Shown: positions 54,037 through 63,651, counted from the stretch's first letter. The stretch: DNA of 64,000 nt from Microthrixaceae bacterium (GCA_016702505.1 JADJDU010000030.1:1-64000); one strand, 5' to 3'. Numbers and translations: made by a program. Notes: generated by a model from the letters alone, not told the origin.

Positions 54037-54570
54037 ATGAACCGAACCACATCACACGTCGCAGCCGCCGCCGCTGCGGTCGTCGCCCTCATCCTCTCCG
54101 GATGCGGTGCGGCGGCAGAGAAGGCAGGCGAGAAGGCGACAGAACAGATCCTCGAGGAACAGATCGGAGGCAACGTCGACATCGACACCGCCGGTGACGG
54201 CTCCGTGGAGATCGAGACCGAGGAGGGCTCGGCGAGCTTCGGGACAGGAGAGGTGCCCGAAGACTGGCCGGAGTTCCTAGAACTGCCAGATGATCTCGAA
54301 ATCCAGTCGGGCACGACCATCGATGCCTCGGATGGACGTCTAGTCACGATCGTCGGGATCACCGATGAAACCCCAGAAGATGTCCTGGCCCGCTACAAGG
54401 ACGTGCTTGCAGACTGGGAGATCTCGGGGGAGAGCACCTCCACCGGTGGCGGCTCGACGATAACCGGGGCCCAGTGGGAGAACGGCGAGGAGCGGGTCAC
54501 CCTTGCGGCGAGCGATACCGAGGCAGACGCCAGGACCTTCCTGACCCTCGGGCACACCACGCTCGGCTGA
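54037..54570 (+). CDS. Lipoprotein 2, unknown function
   Basis: A 177-residue lipoprotein with lipobox 'LILSGCGAA' (Cys at residue 23), a GGAG box before the ATG, an acidic linker and a C-terminal domain ('LPDDLEIQSGTTIDASDGRL' ... 'VLARYKDVLADWEISGEST'). The last part resembles small periplasmic sensor-like alpha/beta domains, but the match is weak. It is co-directional with lipoprotein 1 and the LuxR-type regulator. Confidence 0.7.
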   Translation: MNRTTSHVAAAAAAVVALILSGCGAAAEKAGEKATEQILEEQIGGNVDIDTAGDGSVEIETEEGSASFGTGEVPEDWPEFLELPDDLEIQSGTTIDASDGRLVTIVGITDETPEDVLARYKDVLADWEISGESTSTGGGSTITGAQWENGEERVTLAASDTEADARTFLTLGHTTLG

Positions 54571-54612
54571 CCGTCGTGGAACGTCGGGGCGTCTACCCGC
54601 CATTATCGGGGG

Positions 54613-57207
54613 GTGGACGCCCCTTCTGTCGCGAGTTGGCCGTTCGTGGGTCGCACGGCTGATCTTGATCGCCTCCGTAGCGCTATCGACGTTCCGGCTT
54701 TCCATGCGGTGGTGATCACCGCTCCAGCCGGGGTTGGGAAGACTCGCCTCGTCCGACAGGCGACCACAACGCTCGAGAGTCCGCCTCTCTGGTTGCAGGC
54801 ATCGCCTGCGGTGGCCACCGTCCCCTTTGGTGTCCTGGCGCACCACCCCGATCTACCGATCGACGATCCCGCCGCGATGTACCGCTGGATCACCACGGTC
54901 GCCGATGAGGGAGGCGGCGTGGTGGTGGTCGATGACGCCCCCCACCTTGACGCCCGCACTGCCGACCTGCTGCATCGCCTTGTCGCAGCACGGGCAACGA
55001 CCGTGGTCGCAACTGCTCGTGCCGGCGTCCCGGTCCCGTCCTGGCTCGAGTGGCTGTGGCTCGGTGAGTCGACCGAGCACATCGAACTCGGGCCCCTTCA
55101 CGATGACGACATCGGCCACCTGGTGGAAATCGTCCTGGGAAACCTGGACTCCAACCAGAACGACCGTGTGGTGGCGTCCCTCTCGGCTCGAACCAACGGC
55201 AACGCCCTGTTCATCCGACAACTCCTTCTCGACCTCCGCCAACGCCGTGACGCCGGGGGCGAGACCGTGCTGGATGCCACCGCACCGACCCACCTCCTCC
55301 GGGTCCTTCAGGCACGTCTCAGCGACGCGGGAGACGTGATCGTGCCGTTGCGTTGTGTCGCCGTGCTTGGTGACCTACCCCTTCTGGTCCTCAGATGCTG
55401 CGTGACCGACGCCCAGATTGATGCTGCGGAGGCGGCAGGTTGGCTGGTGATTGAAGGATCACCACGCGCGACGGCCCGTCCCGCCCATCCGCTCTACGCC
55501 GAAGCAAGCCTCGCCGCCATGACGACGCTCGAACGAAGCGATCTTTCCGAGCAGGTCGCACGCCGCGTGGTCACCACCGTTGGCACCACTGCGGGCGAAC
55601 GACTGCGCGCCACCGCCGCTCTCGTCGGGCTCGGCGCAACCGTGGACGTCGACGACCTCGTCGACGCAGCCCGGACCGCCTTCGCCGCCCTCGATCATGA
55701 CCTGGCCAGGACACTCGCCCAGGCCGCGGTCGACAACGGGGCCACGTTCGAGGCTCTTCTCGTCCTCGGGGCAGCGCAATCAGGACTCGGACAGAGCGAT
55801 GATGCCGAGACATCGCTTCGACTCGCCCTGGCGACGGCTGACACCGATGACCGACGAGCCCGCGCCGTAGGCCGTCTCTCGGTCCACCTCGTCGCCGACG
55901 GAGGCCGCGTCGACGAAGCCGAGGCTCTGCTCGACGAGATCGAGCCCCTGCTTTCCGATGTCGCTGCCCGGTCCTTCGTCGCTGCTGATCGAGCCAAGCT
56001 GGCCTCCATTCGGGGTGACCTCACCGCCGTCTCTCCTCGTCTGGCCGACGGTGCTGACGACCTGACCCGTCTCAATGCCGCAATCGTCGGGGCATACATC
56101 GATGCGATGGCCGGCAACGCCGCCGCCTGCCGGGCGACGATCGCTCGAGCGCTCCCCCTCGCAGAAGCTCACACCACCGTCCTGCCATGGTCAGCGGAGC
56201 TCGTACGGTTCAGTGGCCCCTTCGCTGCCCTGCTCGAAGCAGGACCTACCGCCGCCGAGGCGGAGGCCCGTGAGGGTGGATCTCGCATCGGTCCCGCCGC
56301 CGACGCGACCCTCGGCACCTGGAATTTCCTCACCGGCTTCACCGCAGCCATCGCTGGGCGGCTCGATTCGTCGATGCTCACGCTGGACCGAGCCATAGAT
56401 GAGTTGGACGGCCACGACCTCATCAACGCCCGACCACTCGCCATGGCCGCTCGATCCTGGGTGGCCGCGCAGAGCGGAGAAGTTGACCACGCTCGCATCC
56501 TCCTGGACGCATCGGTTGATGCCGCAGCCGTCGATGGACGCGTGCGCATCCAGGCCTCCATCGCCGACGTGTGGTGCGACCTCGTCGAGGGGGATCTACC
56601 GCCGGGCACGATCGACCGCCTATCAGCGGAACGTCTCCTCGCAATGGCTGGCGAAGCCTTCGATAGCGCGCAGGCACTCACTGCGGTGATCGTGCTGCAC
56701 GAATTGGTCCGGCTGGGTGACCCTGGTACGGCGCTGAACCCGCTGCGACAGATCGCCGGTGAGCTCCCCCCTTCATGGTTCGTGCAGTTCGTAACCGATC
56801 GCGCCAACGCCGAAGCAGTGCAGGATGATGCTCGTCTCCATCGTCTCGCGCGCGAGGCCCACCATCGCTGGCCACTCGCAGCAGCCGAGATGCACGCTTC
56901 TAGAGCCCGCATCGCTCGCTCCCGCCGCGACAGTGTCGCCGAGTCGCGGGCCACCGTCCTCTCGGCGATCGAATCGGTCAGGCTCGGTCCAACCCAACCT
57001 TGGTCGCTGAAGTCATTGAGATCACCGCTCACCCCCCGGGAACTCGAGGTGGCCAGCGCCGTGGCTGCTGGAACGGCAAACCGCGCTGTGGCCGAGCAAG
57101 CCGGAGTCTCCGTTCGCACCGTGGAGAACCAGCTACAAAGCACCTATCGCAAGCTCGATCTCGAAGGTCGCCAAGATCTGGTCGCGCTTTTCAATCTCTC
57201 GCCCTGA
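54613..57207 (+). CDS. Large LuxR-type ATPase regulator (LAL family)
   Basis: An 864-residue regulator. Its N-terminal AAA/STAND ATPase has Walker A 'ITAPAGVGKTRLVRQ' (about residue 35) and Walker B 'GGGVVVVDDAPHLD'. A long middle (about 330-770) of helical repeats resembles TPRs. The C-terminal LuxR HTH is 'LTPRELEVASAVAAGTANRA' ... 'SVRTVENQLQSTYRKL'. LAL proteins activate catabolic or secondary genes on ligand binding. The target is unknown; the neighbouring lipoproteins and glycosidase are candidates. It ends 47 nt before argB. Confidence 0.9.
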   Translation: MDAPSVASWPFVGRTADLDRLRSAIDVPAFHAVVITAPAGVGKTRLVRQATTTLESPPLWLQASPAVATVPFGVLAHHPDLPIDDPAAMYRWITTVADEGGGVVVVDDAPHLDARTADLLHRLVAARATTVVATARAGVPVPSWLEWLWLGESTEHIELGPLHDDDIGHLVEIVLGNLDSNQNDRVVASLSARTNGNALFIRQLLLDLRQRRDAGGETVLDATAPTHLLRVLQARLSDAGDVIVPLRCVAVLGDLPLLVLRCCVTDAQIDAAEAAGWLVIEGSPRATARPAHPLYAEASLAAMTTLERSDLSEQVARRVVTTVGTTAGERLRATAALVGLGATVDVDDLVDAARTAFAALDHDLARTLAQAAVDNGATFEALLVLGAAQSGLGQSDDAETSLRLALATADTDDRRARAVGRLSVHLVADGGRVDEAEALLDEIEPLLSDVAARSFVAADRAKLASIRGDLTAVSPRLADGADDLTRLNAAIVGAYIDAMAGNAAACRATIARALPLAEAHTTVLPWSAELVRFSGPFAALLEAGPTAAEAEAREGGSRIGPAADATLGTWNFLTGFTAAIAGRLDSSMLTLDRAIDELDGHDLINARPLAMAARSWVAAQSGEVDHARILLDASVDAAAVDGRVRIQASIADVWCDLVEGDLPPGTIDRLSAERLLAMAGEAFDSAQALTAVIVLHELVRLGDPGTALNPLRQIAGELPPSWFVQFVTDRANAEAVQDDARLHRLAREAHHRWPLAAAEMHASRARIARSRRDSVAESRATVLSAIESVRLGPTQPWSLKSLRSPLTPRELEVASAVAAGTANRAVAEQAGVSVRTVENQLQSTYRKLDLEGRQDLVALFNLSP

Positions 57208-57216
57208 ACAAAACTG

Positions 57217-57231
57217 ATTGCATAGTCATGC
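57217..57231 (+). promoter_or_regulatory. ARG box upstream of argB
   Basis: ATTGCATAGTCATGC is identical to the first 15 bases of the argC ARG box at 46573. A further AATGCAT at 57237-57243 may be a third half site. Confidence 0.8.
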
Positions 57232-57242
57232 GCCGCAATGCA

Positions 57243-57248
57243 TAGACT
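57243..57248 (+). promoter_or_regulatory. -10 box of argB, leaderless start
   Basis: TAGACT is 6 nt before the argB GTG. Its distance from the ARG box is the same as at argC. Confidence 0.55.
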
Positions 57249-57254
57249 CTGACG

Positions 57255-58160
57255 GTGGTCTCCAACGCAAGTGCTGACGACAACTCACTGACTCTCGACC
57301 CGGCCCAGCGGGCTTCCGTCCTGGTCGAGGCTCTGCCCTACATCCAGGCCTTCGCCGGGCGTACCGTCGTGGTGAAGTTCGGCGGCAACGCCATGGTCGA
57401 CCCGGCCCTGGCCCATTCCTTTGCCGCCGACATCGTCCTGCTGCGGGCTGTGGGCGTCAGGCCGGTGGTCGTCCACGGTGGCGGCCCCCAGATCGGGGCA
57501 ATGCTGGAACGGCTGGGTAAGGAGTCCGAGTTCCGCAACGGCCTGCGAGTGACCGACGCCGAGACCCTCGACGTCGCCCGAATGGTCCTGTCTGGTCAGG
57601 TGGGTCGGGAGTTGGTCACCGCGATCAACCACCACACTGCGGTGGCGGTGGGCCTGTCGGGAGAAGACGCCGGGCTCATCCTGGCCACCCAACGAGACGA
57701 GTCTCTCGGGTTCGTGGGAGACGTCGTGGACGTCAATCGCACCATCCTCGACACGCTGATAGGTGGTGGGTTCGTCCCCGTCGTGTCCACCATCGGTGCC
57801 GACAGCCACGGCCAGGCCCTCAACATCAACGCCGACAGCGCTGCCATCGCGGTGGCCGCGGCGTTGGGGGCCGAGAAGATCGTCTACCTCACCGATGTTC
57901 CTGGGGTGCTCACCGACGTCGACGATCCGGGATCGTTGCTGTCGTTGCTGTCGGCCACCAGAGCCCGGCTCCTCATCGCCGACGGGGTCATCTCAGGCGG
58001 CATGATCCCCAAGGTGGAGGCCTGCCTGGACGCAATAGAGGCTGGGGTCGGCGCCGCTCACATACTCGACGGTCGGATCCCCCACGTGCTCCTGCTGGAA
58101 CTGCTCACCGACGCCGGCGTCGGAACCAAGATCACCCGGACCGAAGGAAGCGGAACATGA
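57255..58160 (+). CDS. argB: Acetylglutamate kinase
   Basis: ArgB phosphorylates N-acetylglutamate. The 301-residue product has 'VVVKFGGNAMVDPALAHSF', 'PVVVHGGGPQIGAML', 'VVSTIGADSHGQALNINAD' and 'GGMIPKVEACLDAIEAGV', the family's ATP and substrate loops. It is leaderless and starts the argBDFR operon. The stop overlaps the argD ATG. Confidence 0.95.
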   Translation: MVSNASADDNSLTLDPAQRASVLVEALPYIQAFAGRTVVVKFGGNAMVDPALAHSFAADIVLLRAVGVRPVVVHGGGPQIGAMLERLGKESEFRNGLRVTDAETLDVARMVLSGQVGRELVTAINHHTAVAVGLSGEDAGLILATQRDESLGFVGDVVDVNRTILDTLIGGGFVPVVSTIGADSHGQALNINADSAAIAVAAALGAEKIVYLTDVPGVLTDVDDPGSLLSLLSATRARLLIADGVISGGMIPKVEACLDAIEAGVGAAHILDGRIPHVLLLELLTDAGVGTKITRTEGSGT

Positions 58161-59347
58161 GTGACACATCGCCCTATGGCGGACCTCTTATGGCCACCTA
58201 TCCGCCTCCTGCGGTCACCTTCGTACGGGGCGAGGGGAGTCGGCTGTGGGACACCGACGGTCGTTGCTACCTCGACTTCTTGTCGGGTCTGGCGGTTACC
58301 GGGCTGGGTCACGCTCACCCGGTGGTCGCCGATGCGGTGGCCACCCAGGCTCGCACCCTGGTCCACGTCTCCAACCTGTTCGGCACCACCATCGGTCCCG
58401 AGGTGGCCGCCACCCTCGACCGGCTGATGGGTGGCGGGGGTCGGGTGTTCTTCTCCAACTCGGGGGCCGAGGCCAACGAGTGCGCGCTAAAGCTGGCCCG
58501 CAAGTGGGCCGGCCATGGTCGCCATGTGGTGGTCAGCGCCTTCGGGTCCTTCCACGGACGGACCCTCGCCACCCTCCATGCCACCGGCCAACCCAACAAG
58601 CACGAGGCCTTCCAGCCTCTGCCCGAAGGTTTCCGCCACGTCGCCTGGGATGACGTCGACGCCCTGGAGAACGCGTTGGACCCCAGCGTCGCCGCCGTAC
58701 TCCTGGAGCCGGTTCAAGGTGAGGGAGGGGTGAACCCAGCCCGGGCCGACTACTTCGCCGCGGTTCGCCAACTCTGCACCGAACGCCAGATCCTGTTCAT
58801 GGTCGACGAGGTCCAGACCGGGCTGGGGCGGACGGGGTCGTGGTTCGCCCACCAACAACTGGGGGTGGAACCAGACGTGGTGACCATGGCCAAGGCGTTG
58901 GGCAACGGAATGCCCATCGGGGCGTGCTGGGCCCGGGCCGAGGTGGCCGAGGCCTTCGTCCCCGGGGACCACGCCACCACCTACGGGGGTCAGCCACTGG
59001 CGGCCTCGGCCGCTCGGGCCACCCTGTCGGTCATGGAAGCCGAAGACGTGCCCGGCCGAGCCCGGCGGGCTGGAGCGCTCCTCAGCCAACAACTCCTGGA
59101 TCTGGCGGGTGTGGAGTCGGTGAGGGGGCCAGGGCTCCTGATCGGTGTCGAGCTGGCGCCGGGCATCGACGCCCGTGTCGTAGCCGCCGACCTTCTCGGA
59201 CGGGGGCTGGTGGTCAACGCCGTCACCCCAACCGCTCTTCGCCTCGCCCCCTCGCTGCTGGTCAGCGACGACGAGATCACCGAAGCAGTTTCGCTCATCG
59301 GCGCAGCGCTGAACGCGGCCGCCCAAACCATCGAGGCTCAGCCATGA
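58157..59347 (+). CDS. argD: Acetylornithine aminotransferase
   Basis: ArgD is a PLP enzyme that makes N-acetylornithine. The 396-residue product has 'FLSGLAVTGLGHAHPVVADA', 'FFSNSGAEANECALKLARKW', the cofactor Asp in 'FMVDEVQTGLGRTGSWF' and the Schiff-base Lys in 'VVTMAKALGNGMPIGA'. It overlaps argB and argF by 4 nt each. Confidence 0.95.
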   Translation: MSDTSPYGGPLMATYPPPAVTFVRGEGSRLWDTDGRCYLDFLSGLAVTGLGHAHPVVADAVATQARTLVHVSNLFGTTIGPEVAATLDRLMGGGGRVFFSNSGAEANECALKLARKWAGHGRHVVVSAFGSFHGRTLATLHATGQPNKHEAFQPLPEGFRHVAWDDVDALENALDPSVAAVLLEPVQGEGGVNPARADYFAAVRQLCTERQILFMVDEVQTGLGRTGSWFAHQQLGVEPDVVTMAKALGNGMPIGACWARAEVAEAFVPGDHATTYGGQPLAASAARATLSVMEAEDVPGRARRAGALLSQQLLDLAGVESVRGPGLLIGVELAPGIDARVVAADLLGRGLVVNAVTPTALRLAPSLLVSDDEITEAVSLIGAALNAAAQTIEAQP

Positions 59348-60264
59348 CCCGCCACCTGCTCGATGTCGACGACCTGAGCGTCTCGGAACTGATGGAGGTC
59401 CTGGCCCTCGGGACCACTACCCATCCTCGCCCGGTGTTGGCGGGGCGAGGCGCTGCCCTGGTGTTCGAGAAGCCCTCCAACCGGACCCGCAACTCCACCG
59501 AGATGGCAGTGGTCGCCCTCGGTGGACATCCGATCTACCTGCGCCGCGAGGAGGTCGACATCGACGGTCGGGAATCGGCAGAGGATGTAGCCCGCACCCT
59601 GGCCCTGTACCACTCGGTCATAGCGGCGCGGGTGTACGACCATCAGGTCCTCCAACGGATGGCCGACTCGGTCTCCATCCCGGTGGTCAACCTGTTGTCC
59701 GACCACAGCCATCCGCTCCAGGCCATCGCCGACCTGTTGACCATCAAGGCCGAGTTCGGCGATGTCACCGGCCGTAGCGTGGCGTGGGTCGGCGATTACT
59801 CCAACGTGGCTCGCTCGCTGGCCAAGGCCGCGGCCATGGTCGGCATGGGCGTCCGCTTCGCCTGCCCGGCCGGCTACCAGCCCGGCGTTGAGGACCTGGA
59901 CACCTTCAAGGCCCTCGGTGCCCCCGAGGCGATGAGCACAGATGACCCCGGCCAAGCCGTTCGCGGTACGCACGTGGTGGTGACCGACGCCTGGTACTCG
60001 ATGGGTCAGGAGGCCGAAGCGGCCCAACGCCGGCCCATCTTCGAGCCCTACCGGGTTGATGAAGACCTGATGGGTGTCGCCTCGGTCGACGCCATCTTCA
60101 TGCACTGCCTGCCGGCGCATCGGGGCGAGGAGGTCACCAACTCGGTGCTGGACGGTGCCCATAGCCGGGTGTGGCCCGAAGCGGCCAACCGGTCCAACGC
60201 CGCCCGGGCCGCCATCGAGTGGCTCGTGACCCAGGCGGCCCTGCCTGTAGCTGGTGATCGATGA
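59344..60264 (+). CDS. argF: Ornithine carbamoyltransferase
   Basis: ArgF forms citrulline from ornithine and carbamoyl phosphate. The 306-residue product has the carbamoyl-phosphate loop 'FEKPSNRTRNSTEMAV', where the usual SxRTRxSF reads SNRTRNST. It also has 'LSDHSHPLQAIADL', 'VAWVGDYSNVARS' and the Cys-containing 'FMHCLPAHRGEEV'. Arg in the first loop is kept, so activity is expected. The stop overlaps argR. Confidence 0.94.
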   Translation: MTRHLLDVDDLSVSELMEVLALGTTTHPRPVLAGRGAALVFEKPSNRTRNSTEMAVVALGGHPIYLRREEVDIDGRESAEDVARTLALYHSVIAARVYDHQVLQRMADSVSIPVVNLLSDHSHPLQAIADLLTIKAEFGDVTGRSVAWVGDYSNVARSLAKAAAMVGMGVRFACPAGYQPGVEDLDTFKALGAPEAMSTDDPGQAVRGTHVVVTDAWYSMGQEAEAAQRRPIFEPYRVDEDLMGVASVDAIFMHCLPAHRGEEVTNSVLDGAHSRVWPEAANRSNAARAAIEWLVTQAALPVAGDR

Positions 60265-60788
60265 CCCCGAGGGCACCGCTCGGGACGGTCCGTGAGGCCC
60301 CTCTCCCCTCGGCGGGCTCGGCGCGCCTCTCCAAGACCCAGCGCCAACACGTCGTGGCCCGGATCCTCGGACGACATCACGTCACCAGCCAGGACCAGCT
60401 CGTAGCCCTGCTGGCCGACGAGGGCGTACACGCCACTCAGGCCACGGTCAGCCGTGACCTCGAGGACCTCGGTGCCATCAAGGTCAGGGCCGGCTCGGGT
60501 GACGCCGTGTACGCCATACCTGAGCTTCCACGCGACCAGCGGGCTCCCGACGACTACCTACGCCGGACGTTGGGGGAGTGGGTGGTGGAGGTGGCCCATT
60601 CCGCCAACCTGGTGGTGTTGCGGACACCGCCAGGAACCGCCAACGTGGTCGGAGCGGCCCTCGATCGCGCCGCATGGTCCGAGGTGGTCGGGACGGTGGC
60701 CGGTGACGACACCGTCTTGGTGGTGGCGTCCGAACAGGTCGGTGGAAGCGAGCTGGCCGACCGCATCCGCCAGGTCGCGGGCCTGTGA
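60261..60788 (+). CDS. argR: Arginine repressor
   Basis: ArgR is a hexameric repressor that binds ARG boxes when arginine is present. The 175-residue product has a winged-helix N-domain ('LSKTQRQHVVARILGRHHVT' ... 'ATQATVSRDLEDLGAIKVR') and a C-terminal arginine-binding domain ('TPPGTANVVGAALDRAAW', 'VAGDDTVLVVA'). Its gene lies in the operon it should control, and two matching ARG boxes are in this window (46573 and 57217). Confidence 0.95.
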   Translation: MTPRAPLGTVREAPLPSAGSARLSKTQRQHVVARILGRHHVTSQDQLVALLADEGVHATQATVSRDLEDLGAIKVRAGSGDAVYAIPELPRDQRAPDDYLRRTLGEWVVEVAHSANLVVLRTPPGTANVVGAALDRAAWSEVVGTVAGDDTVLVVASEQVGGSELADRIRQVAGL

Positions 60789-60947
60789 TCCGCCCGGGAC
60801 GGCGAGAGTCAACCGCCCTCGGCCCCCCAGATAGTCGGATCGGGGCCAGCGTTTACCCCAACCCCCGGCGGCTGAGCGAAGATCTGGTCACGGTCGACGC
60901 CGTCTCCGGCACCGTCGACCCCTGATCTCACGAACGAACACAACCCC

Positions 60948-60965
60948 ATGAACAAGGAAGCATGA
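60948..60965 (+). CDS. Mini-ORF MNKEA overlapping the argG start
   Basis: ATG AAC AAG GAA GCA TGA encodes five residues. Its stop overlaps the argG ATG (ATGA), and the AAGGAA inside it is the argG ribosome binding site. It may couple argG translation, or be fortuitous. Confidence 0.3.
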   Translation: MNKEA

Positions 60966-62179
60966 ACGTGGCAAAGCGCGTGGTACTCGCCTACAGCGGT
61001 GGACTCGACACCTCCGTCGCCGTCCGCTGGATGATCGACGAGCTCGGCGTCGAGGTGGTCGCCCTGGCCGTCGACGTCGGCCAGGCCAGCGATGACTGGG
61101 ACGTGGTTCGCGAGCGAGCCCGGGCCGCCGGTGCGGTAGAGGCCATCGTGGTCGATGCCCGAGAAGAGTTCGCCGACAACTTCGTGGCCCCCGCCCTCAA
61201 GGCCAACGCCATGTACGAGGGGCGCTACCCACTGGTCTCGGCACTGTCGCGCCCGGTCATCGTCAAACACCTGGTCGAGGCGGCACGAGCTCACGGTGCC
61301 GATGCCGTAGCCCACGGCTGCACCGGAAAGGGCAACGACCAAGTGCGCTTCGAGGTCTCGACCCGGGCCCTGACCCCCGATCTGGACGTGATCGCTCCCG
61401 TGCGGGGCTGGGGAATGACCCGTGAGGACTCGATCCTCTACGCCTACCGCCACGAGATCCCGATCCAGGCCACCAAGGAGAAGGTGTATTCGATCGACGA
61501 CAACCTGTGGGGTCGAGCCATCGAATGCGGTGAGATGGAGGACCCGTGGGCGGTACCGCCCCGGGGGGTGTGGTTGCTGACCCAGCAGACCGCCACCGAG
61601 CCCACCGACGTGGTCATCGGATTCGAGCGGGGAGTGCCGGTGTCGGTCGACGGCGAACGCCTGGGCATGGCGGCAATCATCGCCAAGCTCAACGCTCTGG
61701 TCGGCTCCTACGGTTGGGGACGCATCGACATGGTCGAGAACCGCCGCGTCGGCATCAAGAGCCGCGAGACCTATGAATGCCCGGCCGCCCTGGCCCTGAT
61801 CATGGCCCACCGGGATCTGGAGTCCATCTGTCTGGAGCGAGACCTGGAACGGGAGAAGGCCCGCTTCGAACCTCGTTACGCCGAGCTGATCTACGACGGC
61901 CTCTGGTTCAGCCCCCTCAAGAAGTCCCTCGACGCCTTCATCGACGCCAGCCAGGAGTTCGTCACCGGCGAGGTGCGGCTGCGCCTCGAGCCCAACTCCT
62001 GCCAGGTCACAGGTCGACGCTCGGACCACTCCCTCTACGACTACGAGCTGGCCACCTACGACGCCGAGGACCAGTTCCGCCACGAGGACTCGGCCGGCTT
62101 CGTGCGGCTGTGGGGACTCAGCGTGCAGACCTGGGCTGCCCGCCAGGGAACCAAGTCTGCCGACGGACTCTCGTCGTGA
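60962..62179 (+). CDS. argG: Argininosuccinate synthase
   Basis: ArgG joins citrulline and aspartate using ATP. The 405-residue product starts 'KRVVLAYSGGLDTSVAVRWM' (PP-loop SGGxDS/T). It has 'HGCTGKGNDQVRFEV', 'GRIDMVENRRVGIKSRETYE' and the C-terminal dimerisation part. It lies 173 nt after argR; this gap holds no evident ARG box, so it may have its own promoter. The stop overlaps argH. Confidence 0.95.
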   Translation: MNVAKRVVLAYSGGLDTSVAVRWMIDELGVEVVALAVDVGQASDDWDVVRERARAAGAVEAIVVDAREEFADNFVAPALKANAMYEGRYPLVSALSRPVIVKHLVEAARAHGADAVAHGCTGKGNDQVRFEVSTRALTPDLDVIAPVRGWGMTREDSILYAYRHEIPIQATKEKVYSIDDNLWGRAIECGEMEDPWAVPPRGVWLLTQQTATEPTDVVIGFERGVPVSVDGERLGMAAIIAKLNALVGSYGWGRIDMVENRRVGIKSRETYECPAALALIMAHRDLESICLERDLEREKARFEPRYAELIYDGLWFSPLKKSLDAFIDASQEFVTGEVRLRLEPNSCQVTGRRSDHSLYDYELATYDAEDQFRHEDSAGFVRLWGLSVQTWAARQGTKSADGLSS

Positions 62180-63651
62180 GCGAGAACCAGGGCTCCGGCT
62201 CCGCCTCTGGCCCGGACGTCGGCGCGGGCTCGGATGCTGGCTCGGGTTCGGGTGGGGAGCTGGGGGAGCGGACGCTGTGGCACGGCCGATTCGCGTCCGG
62301 GCCTGCCGCCGAGCTGATGGCCTACACCGTCTCCTTGCCCTACGACCAACGGTTGGCCTCAGATGACATCGCCGGATCGCGCGCCCACGTGAGAGGTCTG
62401 GTCCGAGGAGAGCTCCTCGACGGGGACGAAGCGTCCGCAGTGCTGGCCGCCCTGGACGACGTGGAACGCGAGCTGGCCGACGGGACGTTCGTGTTCGTTC
62501 CCAGCGATGAGGACATCCACACTGCGGTCGAGCGTCGGGTCACCGAGATTGCCGGTCCCGCCGGAGGCAAGCTCCACACTGGCCGTAGCCGCAACGACCA
62601 GGTCGCCACCGACCTGCGGCTCTACGCCAAACGGGCCCTGGCCGAGGTGGCCGAGCGGGTGATGGTCCTCCAACAGGTGCTCCTCGGACGGGCCGAGGAG
62701 GCGGGTCATGCCTACCTCCCCGGTTACACCCACCTCCAGCGAGCGCAGCCGGTATTGCTCGCCCACCACCTCCTGGCCCACGGGTGGGCCTTGGCCCGAG
62801 ACGTCGACCGCCTGCTCGCCACCCGAGCCCGTGCCGACGTCTCACCCCTCGGGGCCGGCGCGCTGGCCGGGAGTTCTTTGCCGTTGGATCCGGCCGGGAC
62901 CGCGGCCGACCTGGGTTTCGCTGGCGTGTTCGACAACTCGCTGGATGCCGTCAGCGATCGAGACTTCGTGGCCGAAGCCCTGTTCGATCTCGCTCTGCTC
63001 GGCGTCCACCTCTCCCGCATCGGGGAAGAGGTGGTGATGTGGGCCACCGATGAGTTCGGCTTCTTGAAGCTCGACGACGCCTACAGCACCGGCAGCTCGA
63101 TGCTGCCCCAGAAGAAGAACCCCGACATCGCGGAGTTGGCCCGAGGTAAGGCCGGGCGTCTCATCGGAAACCTCACCGGCCTGTTGGTAACGCTCAAGGG
63201 GCTGCCACTGGCCTACAACCGAGACCTTCAAGAGGACAAGGAGCCTCTGTTCGATTCCGTCGATCAGATCCTGTTGGCCCTGGGGGCCCTGGCCGGCTTG
63301 CTGGCCACGTCCACCTTTGAGCGCCAAGCGATGGCCAACGCCGCCGACTCTCCCTACGCCGCGGCCACCGACCTGGCCGAGCACCTGGTGCGGGGCGGCA
63401 CCCCGTTCCGACAAGCCCACGCCATCGTCGGAGAGATCGTCCGCGCCGCGCTGGAAGGTCAGGTCGCCATGACCGAACTGGTGGCCGCCCATCCCTCGCT
63501 GGGCGAAGAGGCGCTCGTGTATCTGGCGACCGGGGTGTCGGTACAGAACCGGACCACCAGAGGTGGGGCAGGCCCCGCAGCCGTCGACGCCCAGCTCGAG
63601 CGCTTTCGACACCGTCTGGATACCGACCGGGCCCGGATCGAATCGTTGTGA
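62176..63651 (+). CDS. argH: Argininosuccinate lyase
   Basis: ArgH releases arginine and fumarate. The GTG at 62176 gives 491 residues. A 30-residue Gly/Ser-rich extension precedes the family start 'LWHGRFASGPAAELMAYTVS'. Motifs are 'HTGRSRNDQVATDLRLYAKR', 'PGYTHLQRAQPVLLAHH' and the flexible signature loop 'GSSMLPQKKNPDIAELARGK' with the catalytic Ser. It ends the arginine cluster. Confidence 0.95.
   Translation: MSENQGSGSASGPDVGAGSDAGSGSGGELGERTLWHGRFASGPAAELMAYTVSLPYDQRLASDDIAGSRAHVRGLVRGELLDGDEASAVLAALDDVERELADGTFVFVPSDEDIHTAVERRVTEIAGPAGGKLHTGRSRNDQVATDLRLYAKRALAEVAERVMVLQQVLLGRAEEAGHAYLPGYTHLQRAQPVLLAHHLLAHGWALARDVDRLLATRARADVSPLGAGALAGSSLPLDPAGTAADLGFAGVFDNSLDAVSDRDFVAEALFDLALLGVHLSRIGEEVVMWATDEFGFLKLDDAYSTGSSMLPQKKNPDIAELARGKAGRLIGNLTGLLVTLKGLPLAYNRDLQEDKEPLFDSVDQILLALGALAGLLATSTFERQAMANAADSPYAAATDLAEHLVRGGTPFRQAHAIVGEIVRAALEGQVAMTELVAAHPSLGEEALVYLATGVSVQNRTTRGGAGPAAVDAQLERFRHRLDTDRARIESL

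Noticed and set aside
60809..62083. Long minus-strand ORF (424 codons) opposite argG
   Set aside because: It is a shadow of argG with no domain and no supported start.
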